A stretch of 26,561 nucleotides of DNA from Acanthaster planci (Eukaryota; Echinodermata; Asteroidea; Valvatida; Acanthasteridae), in NCBI RefSeq assembly GCF_001949145.1, contig NW_019091441.1, positions 873,641 through 900,201 of the forward strand. The letters are read 5' to 3'. Shown piece by piece: positions 1 to 12,900 of this stretch (positions are counted from its first letter, which is position 1; every line of letters begins with the position of its first letter). Made by a program: the position numbers and the translations under genes. The notes under the pieces are model-generated. The model saw only the letters and a list, made by a program, of their open reading frames with translations. It had not been told where the DNA came from and made no database searches.

Positions 1-924
1 GGCTCTTTATATTTCAACTGAAGAGCAACTGACGAGACAATGACATTCATGGGGACAGAAGGGCATCTTATGGTGACCAAAGGCACTTATTACGAAATAA
101 TAGCGGTTAAAGAGGTTAAAAAACACAACACGCAATGATTCTTACAACCCTCTTAATAAGGATACAAAATATGTATTTGACCGGTCTTTTAACAAGTTTA
201 ATTGTGTAGGACAGGCTGTGCCTTAGAAGCTGATAATAACCGAAGGCAAGGCGAGGGTAATTGTCAGACATACTTGCTTACCACGGACCAAGCACAGTCC
301 CTGTCATATCCTTTTCAGCCAAAATCCCCCACATTTTCGTACCTATAATTTCGCGTTTTCGCCATTTTGTGCGCTCCTTTCCTATCCATGATGTTTACAG
401 GCCATATTACCATTGTTGGAGATCAATGCACATCAGGCCCCCAAAAGTCTCTGGTTTCTGGTCAGCGCGGGCGTCGCCGTATACCTGCGCGTCGGAAATA
501 TATTAAAAAAGTTTCTGTTTGGTATGAAACGATGTCCCAGAGCTGCCAAACGTGCTTATCGACTTAAATCCTGCTAATGTGTAATTTTAACGTGTTGTTA
601 ATGGGGTACGGTTGAGTAATACGTACAGTAAAGGAGTCCCTCTAGTTCCCCGTACATTTAGTTGGGCACTCTTTTTCTGATGACGTAATTTCTTCATTAT
701 ACATTTACATCTGGGAACCAGACAATCGAGGTGGTCTTTTGTCCTGTGGATATATACGAGCTGAAAATCCTTTTGAACAGTAAAAGTGCGGGGGCCAGTC
801 TATTTTAGTGTCAGTAGGGGCCGGTGTTACCTACGCATGCAGTCGCGATGGACATCACGCGTTATTTTGTTTATTTATGTCATCTTTAATGAGGGTAAGC
901 TCTGATCAGTGATAGTACTGCTTT
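1..924. other. Non-coding stretch, no gene seen
   Basis: Only short open frames (under 85 codons) with no recognisable motif and no convincing splice context. No RNA gene or clear repeat was recognised. Confidence 0.6.
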
Positions 925-1208
925 CCATGGAGGTCCTCAGATTTACAACGTGGGTAGAAGGCTTACAAGAACGACGCAAGCAGCCACCAAACGGCCCACG
1001 TCTGTAGAGAGGAGACATTGAGAAGCAGTTACAGTTTTAGAGGTGGGAAGAGGACCACCTGGGACCACCCATGAGAATATTCTGGGTAACACCCATGGAA
1101 TCAGGTAAAGACTGAAAACCCAATTCACATGTGGACCGAGCCGGGAATCGAACCTGGACCGCAGAGGTGGAGGGCAGGGAAAGAACCACTACGCTAGCCT
1201 TACTCCAC
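925..1208 (-). mobile_element. tRNA-derived SINE
   Basis: Reading the minus strand, an RNA polymerase III A box (TAGCGTAGTGG, 1196-1186) and a B box (GGTTCGATTCC, 1154-1144) are about 31 nt apart, as in a tRNA promoter. The sequence then runs on for about 200 bp with a GGGTTTTCAGTC block and a CTCTTCCCACCTCTAAAACTG block, reminiscent of tRNA-SINE bodies in marine invertebrates. The head does not fold as a complete tRNA. The 3' boundary is approximate and I saw no clear target-site duplication. Confidence 0.7.
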
Positions 1209-1214
1209 CTATGA

Positions 1215-3311
1215 TGTTATACGTACATCATTTCTAAAAAAAGAATTAAAAAAGGTTAAAAAAAAAAGCCGCGTCACCGCACCACTTTTGGAGCCAACTC
1301 TTCACCAGAAACCCGAGACTTTTTTGTTGGCCTGACACATTAAATGTCACAAACGAGATCGTTGACCTGACTAAAAGGGCCATTTATTGCCATTGGTGAT
1401 TCAGAGGGTCGTTCGTCAAGAAATAGAAAACGCAGCGAGAAATTTAGAATTAAAATTAAACTGTATTTTTCAGTACCACCAAGACAGAAACAATACTCTC
1501 CATGGACATCATAATCAAGCTAAACCTGACCATAATTGTGACTAATAAAAGAGACTTACTTCCATTAGTTGTGTCATTTTCTTTTTCAACTTTTCTCAAA
1601 CTATATGTAGTGTTACTCCGTGCACGTACTTATCCTTATACAACAACATTTCGTTTTTAAGTCAAGATGTTAACATTTATTGCTCATTTTTGAAACTCTT
1701 TAAATTGCACTTCATTCATATATAAATATTTAATTATAGCATATTCTTTTTCTTTGTACTTCAAAATCCACCCACCTTCGGTGATACTTTAAGGTGATTT
1801 GATTAAAATAGATACATTTTGAAATTGTGACGTCAGCCAAAGTACCGGTACGTAATGCAGCGTAGTAGTAGAAACAAATGTACGTGTATGTGGTTCCGTT
1901 GCCATTTCTGTAGCTGGCTGGTGTTTTATCAACCGTTTAAAAATCGGCCACGTGTCGGGCTCTCGAACTAGAATTTTTTTGTACACAAGACGATTGGGAA
2001 ACTCGAAATAAATAATAAAGGTCATAATCGTGGCTTTGTAGCTTTATTGTATAGAGGATTTTTTCCAAAGGGAAGTCTTAGATTTCAACAGGGGAAGCCT
2101 CCACTAAGCGTGAAGACTAGTCTACTCTCAAGACTGGTAATAAAACAATTTTCCCGTTGGAAAGTTCACGGTGTATCCCCAGGTAGTCATATTATAAAAA
2201 ACATGTCTCTCGACAAGTAGAAATGGGTATATTGTCTCAGGTATTTACACAGGCGTCCTTTAACCATTTTGAACAGGGCGGTGCTATCCCGACCGACACA
2301 CAAAATGAGTGTAATGGTGGTCTTATTCTCCAACCAAACACTTACGTGACCTCCTCCCCGTCTTTTCCCCTTGCTTCTTTATGTTTGCTGATGGCATCAT
2401 GATTTTGCCGCCGAAACTGACTCACGGGGCTGTGACACCCCCAACCCCTCCAGTGACGCTGTGTGTATTTCTGAATGCATATACATGTAGTTACATACCT
2501 CACACAGAAGCGAGTGACTTAATGCCAATGGTCCTACCGTAAGCATTAATGTCAAAACTAAGACAAACGAGCAAGGTGTATACAAGTTCCTGAAAATTAA
2601 TGAAATTGACGGTAAAACATGGACTACGGTGGTTAACAATAAGAGCAAAGATATTTTTATCATTAAATTTCCACAGACCCGAAAATAAATTACGTTCCTT
2701 GCCTTCTGTGGCAGCAGGCTGTGGGCTTATTTCGAGTGGTAGGTTCCACATACAAGTATTTAAAGACGGTAAAACACTTAAAGAACTTCGAGTAACAATA
2801 GAGCTCACTTAATGCTTACGAAGCATTTCTCTGTGACCGCAACTGTAAAGTAACCATGCTTAAAGAAACTATTGATATCTAAATTCTGTCTGAAAGGTTT
2901 ATATGTGTGCAACATTCAAGCTACAAATTTGATGCTGAGAAATGTAAAGCACATTGTCTTCATTTAAGCACAGTGTCTTCATTACAAAACTCAGTTTTGT
3001 CAAAACAAGAGATGAACCCAACCGTCCTATTTTTGAATTTGTCATTTTTGAATCTTAAATTGCAATCGTGGTTGCCGTATCTATGCCAAGTTACATTTTA
3101 AAAAAATGAAGATGAAAAATTTGAGGTAAAATACAGCTTCACCTCATTACCTGTTGTAATGGAAGTTTGATTTTGATAAAAGGTATCACGACTTTGTGTA
3201 TACAATTTGAGGTGATTTCGACGGTGAGTGTGCAAAGAAATTTGTGTACGAAACAATCTCACTTGATCATATTACGAGTGCTGCCTAATTTAGGATACTA
3301 AAATAATTACT
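1215..3311. other. Non-coding 3' flank of the guanylate cyclase gene
   Basis: AT-rich sequence with only short frames lacking family motifs. A perfect CRE octamer lies at 1828-1835 with no gene start beside it. Nothing else could be supported. Confidence 0.55.
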
Positions 3312-3317
3312 TTTATT
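3312..3317 (-). terminator. Candidate poly(A) signal of the guanylate cyclase gene
   Basis: This is the first AATAAA on the minus strand after the stop codon, giving a 3' UTR of roughly 580 nt. An ATTAAA variant at 3377-3372 is an alternative. No other canonical hexamer lies between the stop and this site. No transcript evidence is available. Confidence 0.4.
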
Positions 3318-3897
3318 GTTGATCTAGAAGTTTTGCAACGTATTACAAATAGTTTTGTTTACGTACACGAGTTTAATATAGAGACCGTTTTCCTTAAATA
3401 CTATTCATAATCATATTTACTGATTAACCATACTTTTCCAAATATGCATGTTGAGACGAGAAAGCGTGCACGTGAGAGGGGTTAATTCCCCCTCTGTGTT
3501 GAACAATAAGCCGTGGTCGGTGACTGAAACTTTCATAATGTTAATTTGAACACTGACCAATGACTGAACCACTGCATATCCGAATGCCCTTATAAATAAA
3601 CCCGAAACAGTGGTTTATCCTGTGCTTTAAATTAAGCCTTACGTACACCTGCAACTCTTGAATGGTCAGCATTTTTTCACAATGCACAGACACCGAGCGT
3701 ATTTAACACAGTATTGCAAAGGAGGAACCCTATATGAAACAAAATACTGGAAGAGGTCGGCAAACCAGATTTGAATTTAAATGAGATCCGTTATACTATT
3801 TGGTTGTTAAGGTCCGTATCTCCGCGTCATCTGTGCAATTTGTAGCTAAAAAGTTTCTCATCTTGACGTATCGAATCAGCTGGGTTCGATGTCTGGT

Positions 3898-3978
3898 TTA
3901 TGATATTTCCGATGACTCAGCTTGATGTACAGTCTCAGGCGAGTCTAATAACCAGTATGTTGTCATCTCACCTTTCCC
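3898..3978 (-). CDS. Exon 6 of NIT guanylate cyclase, last coding exon (residues 589-614)
   Basis: The 81-bp terminal exon begins [10 protein letters not shown], the canonical last strand of guanylate cyclases, and ends with a 16-residue hydrophilic tail and TAA at 3900-3898. The acceptor is GACTTTAG after a long T-rich tract at 3979 and above. Exon 5 ends DIK in phase 0, so the join gives the family-typical DIKGKGEM. Confidence 0.92.
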   Translation of the reverse strand, partial: GKGEMTTYWLLDSPETVHQAESSEIS

Positions 3979-6900
3979 CTAAAGTCAACAAAAACAAAAG
4001 CCTCAGAAGCTATAGTATCACGCAATCTCGAAGGGGAAAGTTCTTCCTACACATATCAAGTCTTGCGAACTAAATATTTTAGTACTCGACATTTCCCACC
4101 ATAAATTAAAACCGTGTGGATTTTCCAACACGTTCTCGTGGATATATTTTCCAGCCTTCCTCCTCTATTACACCAGTAACTGCCGCCCATCTACCAAATG
4201 CATAAGTGCATGGTCAAAAGAAAAAAGAAAGCTGCCATGTGACAAGCGGATGCAATGTAGACGGAGATTAATCAAACTCGAACTACAAAATTCACCCCAC
4301 ATAACCGGACCGAAATTTCTTGGATTGACATTTAAACGAATTTCTGCAGATTTACCTTGATATCCAAAGTACCTCGAAGCGTTACATAAAACTTCCCATC
4401 CTCTTCACTGTCGTCACATTGGAGCAAGGCCCCCCGCGTAGCTTGACTGATATGAATCCGTCCAGCTTTACAGGCAAGAAAAGAACATAATATGAATTTT
4501 AAAAAATCGGATGTCTACAAATCTAAAAGATGACACTGTGCGCAATATACGTCAGAAGGATGGGACGAAATGATACCCCTCTAATAAAGGCTCAGGCTGT
4601 CCAAAACGTGCATACACAATTCTGTACATTCTGTGTACAAATGTAAACATTGGATAGAAATGTATAATAAGGCTGACAGTAATATTGTTAATGCTGAGCA
4701 CTTGTTTCTTACCTCCGGAAAAGACATGTGTGATGAGACAATTTTAGAGTTTGTTGATTTGTTGATTATTTGATCAAATTGATGAAGTAATTACTTTTCA
4801 TCACGTCAACGTGAACCTTTGGAATGTGACAGGTGTTGCTTTATCAAGAAACTAGTATTCTAGGGAAGTTTCGATAAAAAAAACTTAAAATCGATGGGTC
4901 TTCTTGTCCTTAAAAAGACAGACCGAAAAATGAGTCCTTCAGTTTCAAGTTGATGGAAATCAAATGTTTTAGCCTAAGGCTTACGTATGTATTTTGGCGG
5001 AAAAGATACAAGCTTACGCTGTCCAGTAGACTCCATTCGAGACGCCGTGTTGATTGTATCTCCGAAAAGGCAATAACGTGGTCTTGTTGATCCAGCCACA
5101 CCTGCGGCGCACGGACCTGAAAAAGCAAATCAGCTTCCCCTCAAAACTGAAGCTATTCTGCCTAAAACTTGTGTTGTAATTAAAATCAGACTACTTGCAT
5201 GTCAAACTATACCCGCTATGCCCTTGTAACGCTACACAATTCACTCGGTCTAGAAAGTCATTTAATGTTTAGTTATATTTATTAAATGTTCTACCTGATT
5301 ATTTTACTTCAAGCAACCAAGAGAAATAACTGACATTTTTGCAGTCCAGCGTCATTTGTGTAGTAATAGTGTGATTACTTCTAACTGTTAATATTAAGAC
5401 CAGTGTCGAACAAACCAAAGGTGTAAACTCTTGTTTAGATAACAGGTCTAGAATCACAACAGACACAGCCCTTCAATAGATGACAAACATATAGGGGTTC
5501 GAGTCTTCCAAGAAATGGTCTGTTATAGTTTTACCAGTGTGAATCCCGATGCGAAGCTCGAAGGTGTGGTCAGGTAAGTGCGGGATGTGGAAAGTAGCTA
5601 TTTCGCGGCGGATTGCGAGAGATAGCCGAGCCATCTCTGGCGCGTGCCGACTTCCATTTCGCCGAGGCGCCCCTATGAGTCAACAAAGAATCATTCAGTG
5701 GTTTACAAGTTTTCTGTAGACAATGCTAATGGATCTTTTTCACTAATACATTCATAATTATGTAAGTTTCAAAAATGGCTGTGGCGGCAAAAAGCATGAG
5801 AAGCCCATTGAGAATGTGTATAGAGGGATATAAATCTTTTACCTTCAGATTTTACCGCATTTTTACGTTTTTTCCGCAGAAAGCCCTGTAGAATTATCAC
5901 AGCTATTACTTTTTTGTCTATTTGTAATTATTGTTATTTTAGCACAAAATATACACTTCAAAACTTTCTTTCGTTCCAAGCGCACGAGGGTCGACAGAAA
6001 TCAGCAGGGGTCCTTTCTGCATGAACATTAGCCTAAAAAAATACCTGTGCGATTCAGCGGGTGCCAAATGGTTCTCCAAATCTCGGTTTCGACACCGTTC
6101 AAATTGTTGACTGCATTTTACCCTCTGACTTCGAAGTTTTAAGCTGCCTAAAAACAGCACGTGCACCAAACGTTATCTTTATTGGTGCATGGCATCCCGA
6201 ATCGGTTTTTTTTTTCATTTCACACCATTAGAAAGGAGCCTGTAATTTCTTTTGACCTCATGCACTCGGGGCGAAAAAAAAATTAGGATTCTTTATTTTG
6301 TATATCACAAAACCCACTCAGACCATATAGCTATGGCGATACTAGAGGGTTTTCTGAAGTCAGAAGAGGGAAATGAATGAAAGAAAATTACTCTGAAGTT
6401 TGTACCAATATTTTTAGTGACTCTTTGTCATGACCATTTATGCACATATATGCATTAATATGAATATATTAGTGAAAAGGTCCATTGACCCACCCTCTTT
6501 TCATTCCTGAACTCATGGTAGAGTATCATTTATCAAAATAACATTTCACAATGATAACATTTCATAACATCTTCCCAACAGATACAAGCTCAGCTTCACA
6601 GCTCACGGTATCAGCCAAATGTGAGACTCAAGTCCCCAAAATAAAAGCAAACTTTCAATGACTTTCCGTGCGAGTTTATAATGTTCATGTCATGTGTCAT
6701 TATCATCAAGAATAAGATGTGGTGTGACCACATTCAAAATGCCCCAATCTTACTTTCTGCCTTCTTTTTGTTCATCGTACTGTGTTCAAGTAAGTCGAGT
6801 TGAATCGAGCAAAATACTCAACTTTACCCGACGTTTATGCCTCATTGCTCGACTCGATTCACTACGTTATAATGACTCGACTGGAGTCACTACATTACAA

Positions 6901-9900
6901 TAACTCGACTCGACTAGAGTCACAAAAACTAGTGACTATTTACAACTCTGATGCTTACCCTTCAATCTAATTTCCTACTATCTATTTAACTACTGACTTT
7001 ACGGAGCAAACATGTATGATTCTCTCCTGGGTTAGGAAGTTTAGAAAGTTGTCTTCGGTGCTGTTGTGTTTCAAAACTGACAATAATCATAAGTAACTGT
7101 ACCTGACACCACCATGTATGCGTCCCCAATTGTCTCAACCTTGTACACATCGTAGCGGTCGATCAGAGCGTCCAAGCATTGGTACAAGGTATTAAGCATC
7201 ACTATTACCTAGGGAAGGAAAAAAGACACAACTGAACTCTGCATGATGCGCGAAAATTCCAAAATCTACACAGAATTGGAGGTTTGAAAAGCTGGGGAGT
7301 GGCTTTGGGGCCATGTGATCAGGACGTGCCTTTATGAATAAGACGTGGTATTTCTGTAGTACTATTTTTCGTGTGATGTATGAAAGAATGCGCCTGTAAC
7401 TTCCATCGTTTCTGACAATAACACATCCTATTTACTTTAAAAACGGTATAGGATGCCTATTGGCAAGAAAGCACATAAATTTAACAGCTATTCAGTAGCT
7501 TTTGGAAGGCCATAAACATTACTTACTTGTTATTTTAGACGTTAAAATTTGTAGAAAATACAAAAATGCAGAGTGTTATACACAGACCCTCATAAAATTA
7601 TTCTCATCATAGTCATAAATATTTATTATGCGTATGACATTCTTTGTTTAACAAGGTAGAAGCTTGAAGACAAATGCTCACAATATACTAAAGACAAGCA
7701 TTGTAAAAAGTTTGGAAATGCATTATTAGAAATACCAATACAACGGGGGAATGACCCTCAAGAAAAACACCCCGATGATAAATATGATGAAAGAAGCCTG
7801 ACTGTTGTGTTGTGACATCTCTAGATTGTGGACTTGTGCACTATCTATTTTACACTTTTTTGCTATTTCTTTAAAACCAACTCCTGTCGGGTGGAATTTG
7901 CATGTGCGGGACGAGTTTTCGGGCAATTATCAATCTTTTTCGTTTTCAAAATTTCAAAAATTCATAATTTCATTTACTGGACGCTGACACCCACACGAAT
8001 GATAGGCAACCTTCATTGGCGCCCGAGCATTGCAGCCAGACCTGCCGCCCCTGTAAAGAGAGCCCACATTGTGCGGTGTTGCGTAATTTCCTTTGTTCCC
8101 GAAATTGGCCCAGCGCGTTGCATTGGCCCAGTGCGTTGCTGAATGCAGTGGTGTCTTTTCAAATGCAGAATTAGCATGCAGCGGTGCGGTATCGCTCATC
8201 GCTGGAGTTGCTGCAGCACTTTTGTCCCTACTGGTAATCCGCGGGCGCTGAATGCCACAAACAGTGGTATACTGTTTCAAAACAATGACGGATTACCTTC
8301 ACTAATCCAGTACTCTGCGCTGAAAAATGTTGGCAGTTCCCAGCAGCTCGGTCTTTTGTTCCGAGTACGGTCTTTTGTTACAAGGCCCAGATCCTTTGTC
8401 CGATTTCGGGTACCCCGGCTATGCGTACAAACCCAAGGTCTTCGGTACCGGGAACCCCGGCACCGAGTAGTTTTAATCAATCTTGTTCAATCATGCCCAT
8501 TTTGAGATTAACAACACGAATGCAATTTCTGTTGTCAAACTCTGTGCTTGTCACCAGTATAACAACATGTTCGAACTGGAATCTAATTTAATCTACGGAG
8601 GACATTATTAAGATGATGCACACGGTAAAGAGGTGGAATCTCAAACGAATACCGGCAAAGATTACGGCGATTCTGAATTAGAAAAGAAATTAGGATAAAG
8701 ATGACGAATTAAAGGGGATCTAGTTCAGAATCGGAAGACAATGTCACCTACCGAGATTTCGATCAGGAGAGGCCAGAGAATACAAAAAAGAAATGTTAAG
8801 TGAAAAATGTGACAAATACTTCTCATCAAATGTCTGGATGAAGATCAAGTCGGGAGAGGGCAAACAGGAAAATCTTCTGAGAAGTCAAGCAAGTCTTTTT
8901 GGTAAGTACAAGGAATCATTGTCAAGTTGACTACATGTATGTATGGTAGGATAATGAAAGTTATGAATACGGCAAGAAAAACTGCATGGAAGTAAAAAAC
9001 CTTTAGTAATGACTAAATACCATTTTTGACTAAATACCATGTTTAAGTTGACGGAGTTCCAACAAAGTAACGAGAGGATCAACCAGGCAGATAGCAATGA
9101 TTAAAGACTAATAACAAACTTCTGTACTAAAAAAAACTTGGAGTAGGCCTAGTGCCTTTGTTATAAAATAAATAACTTTGGTAGTCATTCTTGCAGTAAC
9201 CCATTGTTATTTCCATACTATTTTATTATTTGGAAAACAGCCAAAAAAGAAGGCGGAGACAGAGAAAAGAAAAACAGTGTTTGAACCATTCTATGTATTT
9301 TGGTGAACCTATGTCTAGTGCATGCTTATAATTGATTAGTATCAATATCATTCAATGATATGGAGTTCTCCATAAGTTTGAAAAATCCATGTTTACATTC
9401 GCTAAATATGGGATTATTTTAAGTTTATATATATACATCTCTTCCCACATACGCATAAATGCACTCCAGTAACCCTATTTTATTCGAATTTATTCGAATT
9501 CGTGAAACCGGCAAGGAAAGGTAACGTCAGCTCGAGTGATTACACCATCTTAAGAAATCCAGCTACTTCTGTATCGATCAGATTAACTTCCTAACAATAG
9601 TACACTGACCACAAGCTGTTTAACTTTCGCATGCCCGCCCTCTCTTGTCTATTGTGTAGGAATTATTTACCCCACATTCCCCTTCGATGTCATTGCATCA
9701 CCACTTGCAGTACGTTAATCAAATAGTTCAACCTGTTTCTAAACATTTAATACGTCTATTTTACACGTTGTTCTGTCTTTCCTAAAGAAAGGGTCAAACT
9801 GTGCCGAAATTTTCAGCTTTTAACCTATTCCATATTCGCTTTTACCCTATTTCTTTAGAAACATCAAAGTGTGCCTGGAAAAGGCCCCCATCTACTGCCT

Positions 9901-12900
9901 TGCTGACTAGAATTTTCGTCCCGTTTAGATTCAGTTACAAAATCAATCTGTGAGGACATATTAAGGTAACATATGCATTCGATTTGAAAATACTTTTAAG
10001 CATTACTGCAAGCCTTACCAATGGGTTTTGTCATCCTATCATTCTGCTTCCTTTCTGGTGTTAATCATCTCCACCCTTTGTACAATGTTCCCCTCTGCAA
10101 GCCCCCGATACGCTACTGCTGTCAGCTGGAGAACTTTATTCTTGCTGTATCCTGTATGGGGCTACTTAGCTCTGGCTTTTGCTTTTACTGTTCGATATTC
10201 TATATCAATGATTCGGAACGGAATGAACAAGGACTAAACAACGGTGAGAGTTCGAAAGATGTGAAAGGTATAAAACACGAGCTGGTGTTCAATGTACGTG
10301 TTCTGTACCTACATAGCTTACCATTCAACCTGGTTACCACAAGCTATAGCTTGGAGTAATACCGAAAGAAATAGTATCCAGTTGTTGTGTTTGGGGTCGT
10401 ACAAGACAAAGTGCAGATTCCAAAGAGAAAGGGATCAGGTTCTTCAGATGTCCCAAGTGTAGAAAGCAGTGAATCGAATAGGTACAGTACATGTATACTA
10501 CATTTAACGTCGGTGAGCTACGAGTTTACAAATGCACAAGTTGGCTCCAAGAACACTAACGATGTAACTTACACTCCTTATGATGGAAGGGGGCCATACT
10601 GTGAAACGGCGATCTCTCTTAACCGGCGTGTCCCTGTTGCAACCACTTTTTGTCTTGATAAAATGTGAAAATCACGTTAAAGAAAATTTTGTAAAAGGTG
10701 CTAAATGCGTTTCCTATTGGTATTCATGTGATTTAATCACCTTAGATTCATACGTATGACGCTGTTGCTCCTTTCTTGAACATTTTTTTAATACCCAGCA
10801 GCAACGTTCTTGGTTCGTTTGGGATCGCACTCTGCATCCGTATTACTCACCATATTGTTCCGTTCTTTAATCACGTTTTGAACACATAGATGAAACGTTA
10901 CTGGTCCGTTCTTTCCTTCTTCACTGGCCCAAGCTTCCACAGACGTTATTGGCACGCTCTTTCGTAACGTTTTGCACTCCTTAAAGTTATGTTATTGGCT
11001 CGTTTCTTCTCTGTTTGCGCATTTAATTATCACGTTATTAGTTACAAATACGCATCCTTTCGAGAAATTGCTCGAATGCGAATGCACGTTCACGAATTTG
11101 AATGCTCTTTACACAAATTCGGCCGGAAAACCTATATTTCAAGAAAGTGAGTACGAGGATGTTTCTCTGACATACTTTGCTGAAGTGTTTTACACACTGT
11201 TATTGCTCTTGTTTATTTATTTCACATTAAGGATTAAAAATGGCGGCCCAAATGCCAAAACGTTTCAATCTACAATAAAAGACACATACAAATGAAATTC
11301 ATGTAAATACATGTAAATCTTCAAACGTTTAAAATTTAACCTTGTATAACATTAACAAACTAAAAAAGAAAGCAAATTCTAAAAGCCACATTAGACATTT
11401 TTTATATAATAGAGAGAAAAAACTGAGCGCATATGTCGTTCCATTAGGTATTTTGTGTTATCCGCGTGGTACATGTATTTGTTAGTATCCTAACAGGGTC
11501 AGACTAAGGAAGACTTAGATCTGTCTGATCTAGAATTCCGATAGGAGGCCTTTGACGGCGGAAATATATTCCGATGCCTATCTGAGCACAATATTTTCCC
11601 AGGGCTTGCATGATAAAGTGGTTCGTCGATATCAAAATGTTGAAGTGCAAAGATTTCGAAGCATCGGGTAACGTTCGATAGTGAAAACCAACAGCAATAT
11701 CTTACATACCCGTTTTTTGGTCTCACTAGTGCCAGGCATTGCAGTGGGGTAATAGATGTAGGCCAAACCTAGTTGTAAACGGGTCACTATAAATTTTGTG
11801 GCTCAAATAGGGTCTTGTCATTTTAATGTAACGACTCGAGTCGAGTCGAGTCAAAGAATGTCGAGTTGAGTCGAGTCCAAATATTATTTTAGTTCGCGTC
11901 AATTCGACTCAAGATAAAAAAGTATTTTGGGCCGTTTTTATTCACATCTGTTATGATGCTAGAGTTGGTAATATCACATCTTACTCTTCATAAATATAAG
12001 AAGGGTGCCAATGATTGCCATCCAAACTTTAATCCACAACACCAAAACAGAATGTCATATTTCAAACCAAGGCATATTTTTTGAGAAATTAGGGCATAAA
12101 TTTAGCTGGCGATCTATCAAGAGTCTAGTCTAATAAAAACAAAACTTACCAAGACACTGATAAACTTGCGAGTTGAGAAATACATCTTAATTTAAGTCCG
12201 GTTTTGGTTTAGCATTACACGCTACAGAAGCACAAGGTGGGAGTCCGTGACAAGGTGTATGCTTGCTGTACCATGGAGGAAGGACAGTAGAAGTTGACGG
12301 CCGCTAAATAGGGTGTGCATCAAGGATGCCGTATTCGGGACATGACGTGGGCACGAAAAACCGGCATAGGAAGTCACTGCATAGCTGTATTTCTCGCAGA
12401 ACTGTTTTCTTTATGGGACTTGATTATTATTAACTTTCCCTCGAGTCCCTTCTTCTGATAGGGGGACTCCTGTCTAGTCATTTGCTCCCAGCGACTCGAA
12501 TCGTGTCATTTACCCGTCAGGACTCGAGTCGAGTTGTCGCCCGATGTTGTGACTAGAGTCGGACTCCAGTCACAACTCCGCATGACCAGACCTGGCGCAC
12601 TTACACTAAAAAGATAGTTCGCACATAGGCAGTGAAAACAGCCGTGATGTCCTCTGTAGACACACAAACTTTTTTCAACACAACAAAGGAGAGCTTTCGG
12701 AACAATATTTTCTATGTGAGAGGACCATTTCTAATCGTTAAGATTACAACACCAAGTAACTTTATACATGGAACCCAATTCGAACATTTTATAGCTGCAT
12801 GATTTAACTGATAACAAAATATTGAAAATCGGGTTGCTTTTTGTGGAAAGAAGTAGCCTAGTTTGTTGGTATTTGACTATAATTGGATCAGGTTTTAACT

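Noticed and set aside
1140-1208. A functional tRNA gene on the minus strand
   Set aside because: A and B boxes are present, but no cloverleaf with a paired acceptor stem forms, and the sequence continues into a SINE body.
2343-2380. Alternative last exon of the cyclase on the minus strand (reading QGEKTGRRSR...)
   Set aside because: It superficially follows DIK, but it has no pyrimidine tract. The exon at 3978-3898 gives the exact family ending [10 protein letters not shown] with a good acceptor.
7954-8280. Minus-strand 108-codon frame with an RGG...NAR...VAY pattern recalling sulfatase-modifying-enzyme motifs
   Set aside because: Only a few scattered residues match, the frame covers an 18-bp tandem repeat, and the plus strand is open too. 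Composition explains it better.
10972-11295. Plus-strand 107-codon frame
   Set aside because: It opens with TTG and its first third is made of the 46-bp tandem repeat. No family motif.
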